Positions 1 to 13,927 of a DNA stretch of 64,000 bases are shown piece by piece. The stretch is from the NCBI GenBank assembly GCA_910591455.2, contig OU342808.1:16025121-16089120 (forward strand), written 5' to 3'. How positions within the stretch are numbered: position 1 is the stretch's first letter; the number at the start of each line of letters is the position of its first letter. Position numbers and translations under genes: made by a program. This DNA comes from Pholis gunnellus. Its lineage: Eukaryota > Chordata > Actinopteri > Perciformes > Pholidae. The notes under the pieces were generated by a model. That model made no database searches. It saw only the letters and a list, made by a program, of their open reading frames with translations, and was not told the origin of the DNA.

Positions 1-1603
1 TTCTGACAACCCTCAGTGTTGTATTCCTGAATGTGAGCGCACAAATATTTTTTCAACCCAGCACTGTGTCAACAGAGCGAACATTTTTTGACTAGGTTTA
101 TAGTTTTTAAAAGATTTTTCCTTCAAAGGCAAACACATCTACATCAATGTAGTGGCACTGTATAATTAAAAACAGGTCGCGGGCAAACACAGAAATGCCA
201 CCGCTGCCTGAGAGCTCTTGCCTGGAGTGATTAACTTTGGTAATAAACTCAGTGCTAGGGCTTGAGGAAATTAAATTAAATTTGGCAAAAAGATATTACA
301 TTAATCATGATTTAGTTTGAGAAGGAAGAGGGAGATGTTTGGACTGATGTTTGCTCTTGTTTAAAATAAAAGCATTTGAATTGATTACAGTTGAAATTGT
401 TGCATATTTCAGCAAATGTGTGAGAAAATACATTTTATAGATATTCACATTGAGTGAATATGTACAAATCACTCACCGTGTAATCAGAAGATGTCATAAT
501 AGTAATCTGTAGCTTCAGTAGACTCACAAAGAACCTACAGGAACATACATTTCGTTTTTAGACCTCGGGTGCTCATGTTGTCTTCCTAACATCACTTGTA
601 TAGAACTGTGTGAAATGGTGTCAGTCCTGGTCTGTATCCTTCCCTCTTTGGTCTCTGTGGAAAGCATGAGCTGGCGTCAATTCCTCCCACTACCCCATAC
701 TCTGCTAGTTCACTACCTAAACCCACCCGCCCGCCCGCCTGACATTAGAAATTCTGTTTATAGCGCTCTCTGGCTTCTCGAGCGCGGGGCCCATCAGGAG
801 CATCTCAGCACCCTTTGAGAAAAGGATAACCAACATCTCCCCTCTCCAGCCGCAGACTCCCCATGTTCAGTGACATCAATGAATCCCTTTGATGTGTCAA
901 GATGAATATGTGTGCAAATGTGTTTTTATCAATTAATGTGTTTTTCTCGTTCGCTATGTCTGGCCAGAGCTACTGTGCAGTTTTGGTACATTGCTTTCCC
1001 CTGTGAAAATTTTGGCAAACTTGTGTTGAGAGTGTTTGAATTGTGAGACATTTGGCCAAAGGTGAACATCTCTAACACACCTGAGTTCACCCCAAAAGCT
1101 CTGCTTTTCCTTTTGGCTTTGAAACAGAAGATTGAGGAGTTGAGGTTGAAGCAATGGAAATACAAAGCATGCTATCTCCAGTCCTCCACAGCTGCTCATT
1201 ATCCCCATAAAAGTAAAAGTTTTTGCCACAAATTGAAGCTCTGGGAGATGGAGATGTGGGAGTTGGAGACACATTTCATATGTCATGTGAATACCATCTT
1301 AGTCATGTCTGTTCTTGGGTCTTAACATGGAGCCCCGGTGCAGGGGGGGGGGGGGGATGGGAGGCCGCTGGATTTATCTGAGTAGTCAGACTCACTCCCA
1401 GGTGACCACAGTCCTAAAACTATTTGTGGTGAAACTATTTCTGTTCATGGAATGATTGTCTAACAGATTAATCCAGTGCAATCCTGTTTATCCAAATATG
1501 AGGTCACTGCAGCGTCTTCTCTTTTTTGTGTCATGTCAGCATATCACGCAATTTGAATATATTTTTCTTTATGGTCTGTTAGTCTACAGTGATTTGAAGA
1601 CAT

Positions 1604-1908
1604 TATGGCTGCAACCAATGATTCTTTTCACAGTGAGATTGTTCTATTGATTAATTGCTTAATCATTTGGGCTGTAAAATAGTGAAAAATGCTCTTTTTT
1701 TGTTTCCCAAATCCAAAATTGGCGTATTCACATTGCTTGCTTTGTCTGACCAAAAGCCCCAAAGCCACTCATATTCTGTATATTGTCAAAGAAAACAACA
1801 ACGACTTCCTTAAAATGTGCTTTAAAAACGACTGCAACAAGTAATAGATAATCCAAAATTTTCTGTTGATCAATTTATCAAATAATTGACTCGTCGTTCC
1901 AGCCCTAG
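1604..1908. mobile_element. hAT-type non-autonomous element (MITE), about 305 bp
   Basis: The left edge reads TATGGCTGCAACC and the right edge reads GTTCCAGCCCTA, whose complement is TAGGGCTGGAAC, giving imperfect terminal inverted repeats. The interior has alternating ATTAAT/TTGATCAAT motifs and a segment about non-matching TTTCCCAAATCC. This is the layout of the very abundant teleost hAT MITE family whose ends are TAGGGCTGCAAC-like. It has no coding capacity, and the copy is diverged. A clear 8-bp target duplication was not identified. Confidence 0.6.
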
Positions 1909-2256
1909 AATAAACCCACATATAAATAAATAAACCCTTCAGATTAACTGATTCTGAGAACAGTCCTTCCTTGCAGCCATGCTTGTATCTAACTGATAGA
2001 CGGGTGTGGGGGGAGCCAGTTCACTGTGCTGTTGGACTGTCCCATATAAGTGTATGTAGTCTTCTCATAGCCATAACCACTACTGTTTAGCTCACATAAA
2101 GAAATGTTTTCCCTGTGTAATTGTACCTTAAACGCTTCACTCCATGCTAATAAAACGTGATTGTACAGCAGGAAGAAAAAGAAAAAGCTCTAAACAGGGT
2201 TTCATCAGTCTGGTATTCCAAGCAGCTGTTTTCAGTTTAAGCACTGCAGGCAGCAG

Positions 2257-2309
2257 GAGAGAGGGAGAGAGAGAGAGAGAAAGGGAGAGAGGGAGGGAGA
2301 GAGAGAGCA
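2257..2309. repeat. GA-rich microsatellite
   Basis: Interrupted run of GAGA and GGGAGA units, purine-only on the + strand. It creates artificial Glu/Arg-rich open frames and is not a gene. Confidence 0.8.
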
Positions 2310-5044
2310 GGCAGGAGGAGAGATTGTTGATGAGATGTGGTGGTGGGAGCTTAAACTGGGGCAGATACGGGTCCTGCTATTCCTTTTGCCTGTTATCCCG
2401 AGGTGGGCCGACTTCCAGACCTTGAGGCACTCACTTATCTGAGGGATTCTGTCTCCCACAGAGTGCAGTTTCTCCACCGTAGACCACAATGCTTTGCCAT
2501 TCCCTCACAGTCACAGACCAATCAGCAAACAGCAGGAGGCTATCAGATCCTGCACATGTTGCAGCAGTACTACTCTTCGGTTCTCTTCGGTCCACGTACA
2601 AATGTGCTCTCCTTGCACTGGGTCTGTTAAAGGCCATGTCACAGAGTATCCACGTAGTATCATACTAATTTAAGAAGTGGATGGATATCCGTCCAGGATG
2701 AGGTTAGTTGAAGGCGAGCAGAGCAGCTGTTCTTCTGGTTGAAGTTGTAAATCAGTTTGGCTGCTTCCTACTGAGTCTGTCCCTGTAACGGTGGAGCAAG
2801 TTCGGACTGCGGGTGCGGCTCACGTCCCGTGACGGACGCACGTCACGTCAACACATTGCACCTGCGTAAGCCTGCGACCTATACAGCACACAGACCTCAA
2901 CCAGTTTATAGTTGATTTGGGTTGGCTTGAATGCATGTAGATTATTACACCTTTTACGTTGCAACATGTGCAGGATCTGCGTCATTAATCTATCTTTTAC
3001 TGTGAAACAAATGGAGATTAAAACCTACACATGCTGTAAATTTACAGCTGTAACTGATGATGTAACCGATGAGACTGAGAGCCATCTGTAATCTGAATTT
3101 AGCTCTGGCTCTAAAAACACAAGTAGAGAATGTAATGGATCGTATGTTTGACTACATAAATCTTAAACAGAGCCACTGGGAATTTTCCATGTTTTAATAC
3201 ATTTATGTAAGCAGGACACATGCTACTATGCGGTTACTATCACTAACTTTGTCTCAAAGACAAGGGGAAGACAACACTCTTTTTAAACACCATGATTTTA
3301 GCTATTGTTGTTTCAGTGTATTCTCTTGGTGGTTTGCATAATATCACACAAAAAGTATAGATTTTAATTTAATATTCTACAAAATGGTCATTTACATCAA
3401 ATAATTTTGCCGTGACTGATTTGATGAAGTCATGAGTCTGTTTTTTTTAATTTTTTATTAATCTTTTAAGTCCTTTTAGATTAGATTAAATTATTTTTGA
3501 TGGGGGCTAAATGTCTATAATTGTTTGTGTAATATCATACACATATTTTCCCAAGAGAACAGCCTGCTCATCCTAATATTGATAAGACCGTAACCTTTGG
3601 GTGCCTCTTGCTTTCCCCAGTTACCCTCATAAACCAATTGTACTTGTTAAGAAGTCACAATGTTCTGCGGAGCGACCAATTCGATTAAAGCCGAGCAAAG
3701 ACACAAGTCATCTAAAATGTGTAGTCTCCTTATCTGGATCCTGTTAGTACAAACAAGCAGCAGGAAAAAAAAAGATTCTGACATTGGCCCCGGGCCACAC
3801 AATATCACCCTTTTCTGACCTTATCTGCTCCATTTAAAATTATGAGGTAATGTAATGGTGATTATTTTTGAGTAATGGCTGTTGCAGGCCTTGTCCTCCT
3901 CAGACATAAGACACTCTGTTGTGATAAAGGGATTCCCCTTGTGCCTGCCTCAGATGATCATCATGATTAGCTTCATTTGTTTGGAGATTTAATCATTTGA
4001 CATACTCAGGTTTGCCTCTCTTTCTGTAAAATGTGTATTAGCATGAGAGGAATCTTGTCTTGGATGATAACGATGGACGTAGGAGGCTTGGATGGCAGTT
4101 CCACATCCTCCGCTGACATAATCCCTCATCCATTTACATGGCCAAATACCAAATCCCTACACATGTGACTGACTTATTTGCTTCAAATTTAGAGTAGCAA
4201 CATAAGAAAAAAAAAGATCTAATCAGCCCTATATGACATGGAGTAGGCCAAGGAGCCCTTTTGTTTGATTTGTACATGGGTTGGAGGGGCTGGCTATTGG
4301 AAATCCCTGAAGCAGGCTTTAGGGGCAGGTCTGATTCTCGTGTGAAATGGGAAGGCTCTATAGCTCTCGGCTGACTTGACTGGGGCTGTATGGGTGTGTT
4401 GGCAGGGGGAGCGCCGGTCATGAATAGGGTCTTTGACTACCTCAGACTTGCCCTGAAAGGCAGGACAAAGACCCTAGGGCAACGGCTTAGAGCCTCACAG
4501 CTGAGCTACAGAATGCTTGGCCCAGTCTTCCTCCCTCCTTGCCTGATTTAAATACTACAGTGGCTTTCAGCATTCTGGCGACGGAGGCTCGCATTCACCG
4601 CAGCACATTTACCATCAACTTTTCTCTCTGTTTTTGTTTACAGTATACTAATGCCAAGGCTGTTTACGTAATCCTTTGTGTAGAATCCATCAGAGGTGCT
4701 GGTGAATCTGCATCAGTGACTCTCTTAAAACCGCCTGAAGATTAGCTTCATGTTGTTCGTATTAAATCGAATTTATTTGGATACAGACTAACGGCTGGCA
4801 CATGTGTGTATCACCACTAATCACTACTCTGCTCCGAGTCGTCAATTATGGAACGTCTTTTGCTTATCTTCGTTCAAGATGGATATATTGGCACGTAAAC
4901 AAGACGAAACTCGGTGCACACCTCTTAATTGCTTGATTATTTTTGACGGATATGCGCGACTCGTCAGCGTCGAGATTTGCAGAGGCAGAATAAAAAGCCA
5001 TAAATCTTTTCTGCGGAGTTAATGGGGTTATTTGAGTCCTGTCC

Positions 5045-5070
5045 AGACACTCTCTCCCCACAGAGTGTCT
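5045..5070. other. perfect 9-bp inverted repeat (hairpin)
   Basis: AGACACTCT at 5045-5053 is followed after an 8-nt spacer by its exact complement AGAGTGTCT at 5062-5070. It could form a small hairpin in DNA or intronic RNA. The stem is too short for a microRNA precursor. No function is assigned. Confidence 0.5.
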
Positions 5071-7284
5071 AGTTTCAGATGTCACTCAGAGCTTTGTTTG
5101 CCCCCCAGGGTGAAGGGTTAGAGGTCAAGGTTCAGGGCCAGTTGGCTGAGTGGCCACAAAAGCCCAGGCTTCCCCACAGCACATCCGATCCCTTCTTCCA
5201 CACCAGCCTGCAGCTACAATGAAGGGATCAGTTTGCAACATTTGTCTTTTCTTATTTATAACCTAAAATTTAATTTCACTTATGTCAAGAGTGTAATTAT
5301 AAGGTTATAGTTCATAGTTTCACAATGAGGTCATAAAAATGTCTTTGGTTTACTGCTCAAAAACTTTAATTGTTACTCAGTGGAAACTTGTGTAATTATT
5401 CAGTTACAGTTTTGGTATAGTGCATTTACTGTCCGGCTACTGTGTAATTCCACTATAACCATGGAACAAATGCTTTGTTTGGTATTACTTGCATGATTTG
5501 AGATCATGTGTTTGTTTCAGCATAGACCTTTATTCTATCTTTTCCTGTCGAATTTAACAATCAAGAATGGCACCTCAGCAAAATCTCACACTAAAAAAAA
5601 GTTCTGTTTCTTTGTTCCAAACACCTCCAAAACACAACCTCACCCTCATCAGCCCCCACCCACAAACTCAACTTCACCCCCCCCCCAACCACTACCACCC
5701 AAACATGTCCTCCAGCCAGGTTTATTATGCCGTTTCACGCAGACCAAAATTGCAGCTGCATGGAGAACAATCTGGAGCACATTAGCTCAGGCGCTGTGAT
5801 TTATAAATTGTTTCTCAGGCCATAAATCCCTGCTGTAATTGTGCACAAGCACCCCTCTCTTTCTCCAGTCACTCCCCCCTTCATTCTCTCTCTCTTTCTC
5901 TTTCTCCCTCAGTCTCTCTCTTTCTCTGAGCAGCTTACCGTTCTCGGGTTAATACTAATTGTTTGCAGAAGTGTGCAGTTTGGATTGAGTGGAGGTTTGT
6001 TGCATTGTGGCGCAGATTTGGGGCTCGAAGAAACAGCTCTTCGTGAAAGATAAACTTTCCTATTTTTTTTTCAGCGCCATCCGTAAACCTCTTCTGTCAT
6101 GTGTTGTGAGCTTAACGTCCAAAATGGGATGTGAGCATTTTGTCTTCTGCTCCATGTTGCTGTGGTTCACGGTCTGCATTCCTGAATACTGTGTAATTGT
6201 AAGGGGCCTCTCCTAAACTCTGTCCCTGGAAATTTGATATTTACAGCAGCCCCTGATCGTAATCACCTTGCCGTTCTCATTAGATTGTATTGAAACTGAA
6301 AGATAGCAGCAGCTGTATATATTGTTTTAAATAGCATGTCCAGCCTTGAGTTCTCAGTGGTCTGGTTAATGTTATAAAGACATTTTTCAACTTTAAAAAG
6401 TGGAACAGCTCATATTCATCAATGTTGGTTCCTCTAAAGCATCTCTCTTCACAAAATGTATTAAAAGTAATTTATTCAATATTGACCAGCAATTTTTTTG
6501 AGCAAAAAAAAAAAAAAAAAGTACATTCACTGGAAGTAGCCTGTCGCTGCTGAATGTTACTCCATTGTTTTGCTTTCAAGGGACCCGATGAACCTTAAAG
6601 AGGTAGGGGACCTCATGACCCAACCTCATCCCGCCTTGCGACTCCTCTCAGGGCTTTTTTACAACCCCGAAAACCTATACGTTCTTACTGGAAAATGTAT
6701 TCTTTACAAAGTTTCAGACATGTAAAACGATCCCTGCACGTGAACGTGAATTGAATTTACAGCCAAACCTATCGCAAGATCATGATTTAGCACTCACGTG
6801 AAAATAAAGTCTGTAGATTGCAGGGAATGACTTTTACAAATGTGTTAAAGTATAAAAAAGTTTTGGCGGCATTCCAGACCTCCCTGCAGTCTGCTGACAA
6901 TACGCATAACTAATCCTGGAGAATATCATGGTAGTAAATTGTGCGCTTCGTTGCACACTGTGTCCTTTATGTCAAATGAGATTATTTTCTGTCCCCAAAA
7001 TTATAATTTTTTTGTTGTTTGTCTGATTTAGTCTGATAGAAATGGAAAAATGGCAGACAAGATAATTATTTTTGCTTCTAGAACATTTGAATCAATTGAA
7101 ACTACTGTTGACATTTTTTTTTTCTGCTATGCACATTTTTTTGTCATATAATTGTTTCTAAACGTGTACATAAATGATGTGGTTTAAGTTTCAAAACAGT
7201 CAGTCTCTGTGTCCTTGTACGACAGGGCAGAGCGTCGAAGCATACCTGTGGCATGCGAATGTGTCTGCGTGTTTGAGTTGGATA

Positions 7285-7304
7285 GGGGGGGGGGGGGGGG
7301 GGGG
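7285..7304. repeat. 20-nt G homopolymer followed by more G runs
   Basis: Twenty consecutive G on the + strand, then TT and another G6 run. It sits about 155 bp left of a long TG array and has G-quadruplex potential. Length polymorphism and assembly error are both likely at such a tract. Confidence 0.85.
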
Positions 7305-7457
7305 TTGGGGGGCGGAGAGTGGAGTGAGTGGAGTTAGCGGTGGGGTGATAGGGATGTCAGGTAGTAAAAAGTGAGATGAGGCAGGGCCCGGAGTCTGCCT
7401 GGCCTGGAGATTTGCGCCTGCACTCGGCGAGCAAATACAGGACGCATCTGCAGGCAG

Positions 7458-7568
<111 letters not shown>

Positions 7569-8243
7569 GGGGGGGGGTTGTGGGGTGTGCTGCTCAGGGC
7601 AGGGGGTTGGGGGTGTGGAGCTGGGTGGTAGTGTTGGGTGGTGGTGAAGAAAGAGAGAGGAGGAGGGGAGGTGGACTTGCAGAGTGAACACAATCAGCCC
7701 TCTGTTTTCATAAGACTTGTGGTATGTGAGAGCAGAAACAAATGTGTTTAATTTAGGCCCTTTTTTCTCTCTCTTGCCTTCTCCACTAAACCCACTTATG
7801 CCCACCTCTGTCTTTAAAAACTGACTTTTTCCCCTCAAGAAGCCTCATTGCCTCTTCTGCCAATGTCAGCTGCTCTTAGGACGTTTTAAAAAAAAGAAAC
7901 AATCACCCACTGTGCCCTGTCAGGAAAACAAACAAACTCTGAGGCACACTTTTAGCAGACATACTCAAATTTGCTCTTTCGGCAGGGGTAAATATTTATC
8001 TGCAGTTTCTAGAAAAAGAAGAGAAAAAGATTATTTTTTTGTAATGTTTTTGCTGAGAGTTTGGAGTGATTACTGTGCTGTGGTATTTGTCCTGTGCGGG
8101 GTGCATGCTGGATTATTGCCTCCTAAATGCCTTGGCAGGAAACGCCGTATTATATTGGTAACCAATGCTGTCTGTCTCCAGTCAATTTGTGTTCGGTCAT
8201 AAATGAGAAATTAAGGTCTCACTTGTGTGTCATTGCCGTAGAC

Positions 8244-8245
<2 letters not shown>

Positions 8246-8274
<29 letters not shown>
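8246..8274. repeat. (AC)n microsatellite
   Basis: About fourteen AC units in the inferred tcf7l1 intron. Confidence 0.9.
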
Positions 8275-8275
<1 letters not shown>

Positions 8276-9532
8276 TTGATCGAGCTTTACTGTAAACATC
8301 CAGCCAACCTCTGGTAACCACCTTGTGTTCTGGAGTTAATTATACAGACGTTTACGGCTGTGAATTTCAATGAAACGAGGCTACTCCCCAAACAATAATA
8401 AAGTTGTGTTCCTGTGCGACTGGATAAACAATGCCACAGGACACAGGAAAGGGACAGCATCTTTGACATTTGAGGTGTAGACTGTCTTGACATCAGATCA
8501 TTCTGACATTAAGCGGAGCAGTATGTGACAATTGAAAGCAGATCTCACAGGTACGGGAAACCACATAACTGACTGCACATAATTAACTCGAATAGCTTCG
8601 CACCCTCCTCTCTGTCTTTATGAGAGGGCTTTGCTCTTACCAGATGCATAATTATTTTCTTGTGTGTCTAATTATACACTGAGTTTTATATGACCTGCAG
8701 TTGTGCTCTGTAACAGAATTACTCACTTATTCCTACGTTTAACCTCAGTGAGAGTGAACTGTTCCTTTAACTACGTCTGATTTGAAGTACCTGGAAGTCC
8801 GTGAGACAGAATAAGAAGAACAATGGAGGCTTCATTTAAAGACTCATATGAGCTCTAAAGTTGTGGATACAGGAAGCAATAACTCAGGATCATGTCATGC
8901 AAAAGGAAGAAAAAAAAAAAAAACCAACCCCTGATACAAATAATTGCTTGAGTTGCAAAAATGCAAACTCCTGCTGAAGTCGCAGCCGACTCACTGGGAC
9001 AGAATATTAAAGAAGCTCTTTAGGGGGGTTTATCTTGGCCTTGTATAGTGTTAATGCTGTTTTATTACTGAAACAGCAGTAAATTCACTCCCAGGACTTT
9101 TCAAATAAACCCAGTTTGCTGGCCAGCTTGGCCTTGTACTTAATATGCATGAGGCATGTGTGTCATGTGACACCCTTGCTCATTGACTTTTTTAAAGATT
9201 AAGTATATTTTCCAGTAAATGTACACATGCAGAACAAGAATCGTATTCAGATTTTGCAATAGATTGCCGACACACACGGTTTCTTCTGAGTGACCGCCGT
9301 ACTCATTGAGGGGCTACTGATATCCCACGTGTGCTGCATATAGACGTATTTGGAGCTGCAGGCAGAGTGTGTCACCATCTTGGAAATCTTGGAAAAACCT
9401 TGTCGTTGTGTTGTTAGGACCTCCCTCGCGCTGCCTCCCCTCTTCACTCTCCTCTCTCCCTCTTTGCACTAATAGTTCTTTTGTGTACAAGAGCATGTTA
9501 AGAGGCCAATGAGCCTGGCCTTAATAGGCCAC

Positions 9533-9546
9533 GTTGCCATAGAAAC
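9533..9546. promoter_or_regulatory. candidate RFX X-box
   Basis: GTTGCC, two-base spacer AT, AGAAAC. This fits the X-box consensus RYYNYY-N(1-3)-RRNRAC bound by RFX winged-helix factors. It lies 18 bp left of a DR1-type site in a low-repeat stretch (about 9500-9760) that could be an intronic enhancer. It is a motif match only. Confidence 0.3.
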
Positions 9547-9564
9547 CACAGCACTCTGGATGTC

Positions 9565-9577
9565 TGACCTTTGACCC
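9565..9577. promoter_or_regulatory. candidate DR1 nuclear-receptor site
   Basis: TGACCT, one base, TGACCC: a direct repeat of half-sites spaced by one, complement of AGGTCA-N-AGGTCA with one mismatch. Sites of this form bind HNF4, COUP-TF or RXR heterodimers. The nearby X-box raises interest, but occupancy cannot be judged from sequence. Confidence 0.3.
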
Positions 9578-10019
9578 AGTTTTTTTTACTGGCTGTGAAT
9601 AAGAGTGCAGGACGACCGACCGGGTCACAATAGAGGCCCGGCAAACTGAGGGAGTGCCCCTGTCATAGTCACTTAACTTCATTCCTCTATGGGCTAATGG
9701 ACACTTCAAATGTTGTAGCCATTAGCAGTATGCTATCTCCACTGCAGGACCACGGACTTCTCAGGGCTAATATAATGTAACGAGACTTTACATTTACATT
9801 TACTGGTTCCTAGACACATCTCCACTAAGATAAGGCCAGGATCAGAAATCCAGGTAGTCTGTTTGGATGCTAAATTATGATTATTATCATTTCTCCATCA
9901 ATTACACCCTCACCAAGATATATTTGTGGTTTATTTTTCTTTGTACCTTCCTTTAAGATAGATTCAATTAATAACTTCCTCCCTGACTAATCTACTTACT
10001 TCATAGTGGACCGGATAAT

Positions 10020-10500
10020 AGGACATGGTCCCCATTCAGAAAAATTTGGAGCGGCACAGTAGTGCATTGTGGGTCTGACCAGCTGAGCTGCTTGTCGTTT
10101 CCCCATCAATTACACACTAATTAGCACAATGACTGCCGAAGTTTGCTTAAGAATTGTCAATGTAATTGCCTCTAATGTTGGTAAACAATGAACCTTAATG
10201 CAAACTCTGAGACAAGGCGGGGACCACTTATCACATTGTCTTTGTTGTAGAGGCTTTAATTGTGTTTCATGCATAGATCAGGTTGAGGTGTCAATGGCCC
10301 TGCAGGAGCAGGTGACATAAGCAGAGCAAACCAGGGAGGGACTGTTGTGTAGGGGGCCTGACAGGGCCATTGTCTGAAGTTGCTGTTCATATGGGCAGGG
10401 GACGGTAATTAACACCTCAGCCAAACAGCAAGCTGTGCGGCCCATTTGTTTTCTGTTGGGGGGTAAAAGAAAACAATGGGGAGGGGTTCTCCACACAGTA
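10020..10500. other. candidate conserved non-coding element in intron
   Basis: Low-repeat stretch with homeodomain-like ACTAATTAGC, a TGTAATTGCC segment and several balanced-composition blocks, and no open frame. It has the look of vertebrate developmental conserved non-coding DNA, which is plausible for a tcf7l1 intron. Conservation itself was not tested, so this is inference. Confidence 0.2.
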
Positions 10501-13500
10501 GGTGATTGACATTATCTGCTGGAGCGATCCGTCGAGGCATTCCTGCTGCTCCACTATTCAACACAAGTTAGGCGAAGCCATTTCACAAGCGTCTGAGCTG
10601 CCACTTTATACATATTGACTCTTTTATTTGTTATTTGACTTTGCCAGAGTGTTGACTTGTTGAGTTAATGCAATTCAGCATTAGATGCAATAGCAAATAA
10701 TTTGTTTTAGATAGTGACAGTTAATATGCATATCTGCTGTTTTCCAGAATCAAGAAATGTTTGTGCATCATTTTTGTAGTTTTACTAGTTTTATAGAATT
10801 GTATATATAATTTAACATGAATATTATTTTTGACTTTAGTTTTTGCAGCCCTGAAGTCGACAGACAGCGAGCAAAGTTTGGGATTTTTTTCTGTCTCTTT
10901 GGCAGAGTGTCTGACTTAGTTTGAAAGCAAATGTCCAGACATCTGTCTCTTCTCCATGCTCTGATGTTGGCCTGCAGTATGGCACCACACACTTCAGAGA
11001 TGACAAAGACTCTTGGCTGTGTTTTCCTTCGCTCTGTGAGAGCGATGTAACAATTAGAACCCAGCTCTGGCAGGCCACATGCCCCAGAGCATATGTTGTA
11101 TTCTCTCTGTTCAAAAAACCAAAGGGCTCCAGTGCTGCTTTCTGGAAAATTTCGGTGGCATCACTGCCACCTTTGTCGCATCTGGGTCCTGTAAAAGTAG
11201 CACATTCTACTGATGTCTATTCTGAGTGTTGGAGGCAGCAAGGAGGGCTGGAAGACAATTAGAGAGCTATGGAAATGGATCAGCTAAACTTCACTTTAGT
11301 TACACATTTCTTTCAGTAGTCCGTCCGAGTCTATTTACCAGAGCCTCCAGCTCCCATGCTGAAACAGACATTGCTATGGACCCGACCATATGTCTGTATT
11401 TGTTTCTTATAAAATAAGGGCATGTCTAAAGCATCACCAAATGTCCTGCAGTTACATTGATAATAATGTATCTCCTGTCTCCACCTTTTACAACCATTTA
11501 ATATCACATGTCACAACTATTTTAATCATCCATTTTATGCGCTCGCTATCATTCAGCTGTCCTTACTTTTTTTCTTACGCTTCCCTTGTGGTCTATTTTT
11601 TCACTGAGAAAGTTTTTGCTGAGCAGCACGGCCCACACGTCCTCGCCTTTTGTTTCCTGAAACAACTCATAGACCCAAACACCCTCCCTCTCTCCCTCTC
11701 TCCCTCTGTCCCTCTCATGTGTTGGTGAGTGGTGTGCTGCTGTTGTCTGGACTGGAGCTAATGTGACAGTGTGCGGCTGGCATTACCTGGCTGGGTGTTT
11801 CAGGGAGTGTGTGAACAGTTGCTCCATAGGGCATGCTGGCAATTAAAAGAAAAGTAGGCGCTCAGTAAAAAAAAGTGCCTGGGGGCATGTTCCTCAGTCC
11901 TGGCAGAAGCTGTCAAATAAGGGATGGATTGGGTGGGAGAGCCGGGGTGGGCACGGCAGGGCAAGACCAAACGCTCACAATAGCGCTCGTTTCATTTGTG
12001 GAAGGACTCATGATTGACATAGATTAGACAGAGAAAACTGCATTGTTTTGGATTTTTTCTCCTGAGAGCAGCATTCATTAGGCGCCATGCACACAGCAGA
12101 GTAAAGTTTCAATAGCAGCCTCTAAAAGCAACTGCCTCCTGACAGTTGTATGGACTTGGGCCCATTAGTTGGAACTTACGATTCAGCCTTGAGCAGTATA
12201 GTGAAAATGAAGAGGGCTGATGTCAACTCCAAGAATTTTCCCCCCTTTTCGAAGGGAAAAAGGGTCCCCTTCCCCCTGCCTCGGTCTCTGTTGGACCCCA
12301 GCTGTCAGGAAACAATACCCTCTGCCTGCTCCGACAAACTCATTCCTGAAAATGTTTTTTTTTCCCTCCTCTCCCTTTTCCCCCTCCTGCTATAATGTCT
12401 TTTCCATTTTTAAACCACAGCCATCCAAGCTTCCTTCCTCCTTACAAACCCTGAGTGATGAATGAAGTTTTAAAAATCAGAACCTGAATGCGTGACTCCT
12501 CCAGTTTGCTTGTTTGTCATAATTTATCCCGCAACAACTTTTGAAAAGCAGACAAAGCTTTGCATATATTCTTTAACTGCTTTTAGCAGTCATTTTTTAA
12601 ATGTCAGATACTATTTATTATCTTCTCCATTCATCAGATGTTTGCTATGGGTGGACACCAAACTGTTTGTGCGTAGGAATTCACGAGCGCAACGCTATTT
12701 AAGTAAAAATGACTTTATACATTGTAGAATAATAACAGGATGCATGGGAAGATTGTGTAATCGCAACTTCCAGACAGAATTTATAACCCATAATATGTTC
12801 CCATGCACAAACGGCATTTTATTAAATGTACTCTGACACCTTTATGTCTCTGCACTACATGGGCCTGGATGAGCCAAATTTAACCTATAATATATAAAAC
12901 CCTTTTAATTAATTTGAAATTGTACCAGTCCAGAGAGAAAATCCACATGCATGACAAGCTGCTGTGTCCGGTATTTAAACTGATTTATAAACCAGATGTT
13001 TGCGCCGTGCTTTTGGAGCTCTGGCTTCATGCTATGTCCATTGCTGGAGGAAGAAAAAAAAAATGCTCAGCTTGTTGTATGAAGCAGTAAATCACAAAAC
13101 TTCTCCTCGCGTACACATAGCTCTAACTCTGTGGCACAGCGGCGAAGGAACGGGCGGCGGGAATACGGGGGAAATCTTTGTAACGTGAGAAAAAAAAAAA
13201 GAGGGAAAGCAAACACTTACACAACACTTTGTGATAACTTTGATACATGTGTGAAAAGTAGTGATACTGAATGGAGGAGGGACTATTTTCAGGGTCAAAA
13301 GGCCAAACCAATGGAGACGGGAGTTAGTTTCGAGTCCGCAGCTCAACCTCTTCGCTGCTCTGTAAGTGGGGCTTCCTTCCAGCTGTCTCTTCCCACCCGC
13401 TCAGCGACGGGCGCCCACAGCTGGCCTCTTGTTTTTCCTTGACAAACGGCAATTTCACAGTCCTCCACCAGCCCGTTGTGTTCACATCGCTCTCCCTGCT

Positions 13501-13843
13501 CTACCCCGTGCCAGAAATCACTGTCTGACTCCAGCAGCGGTGTGGGTCTGGTACAGGTGTCTGCTGGAGATCTTTGCGGGCTTGACGCCATTCATACTTC
13601 TTTTGCATGCTTCAGCCCCTTCAGTTGAGCAACAGTAAATATTAGAGAGTTTTGTCTCTCTCTTTTTTGTTTTTGCAAAATAAAGCCTTCGGTTTTACAT
13701 TTTGTTCTCTTCATTATGTCTTTTTTGGAATGCATTCTGTTAAATCTTGTGTATTTGATGTTTTTATCTCTGTGTACAGTATGTTTTCCCTGCCAAATGT
13801 TTGGTTGTGTTATATAAGTCTGCTCCTTTTCTGTCACCCGCAG

Positions 13844-13927
13844 TACCTGCAGATGAAATGGCCTCTTTTGGACGTTCCTGGATCTGCAGGACTAAAAGAC
13901 TCCCGTTCTCCAACTCCGGGGCATTTA
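13844..13927 (+). CDS. tcf7l1: tcf7l1 exon encoding YLQMKWPLLDVP segment
   Basis: Acceptor CCCGCAG before 13844 and donor GTAAGT after 13927. The 84 nt give 28 codons starting and ending in phase 0. It encodes the conserved TCF/LEF YLQMKWPLLDVP motif and the SRSPTPGHL segment, just before the Groucho/TLE-interaction region. Confidence 0.95.

Noticed and set aside
6580..6610. Mini-exon after TTTCAAG near 6579 in the left intron
   Set aside because: Donor-like GTAGGG follows, but the segment is very short and does not match any TCF/LEF peptide.
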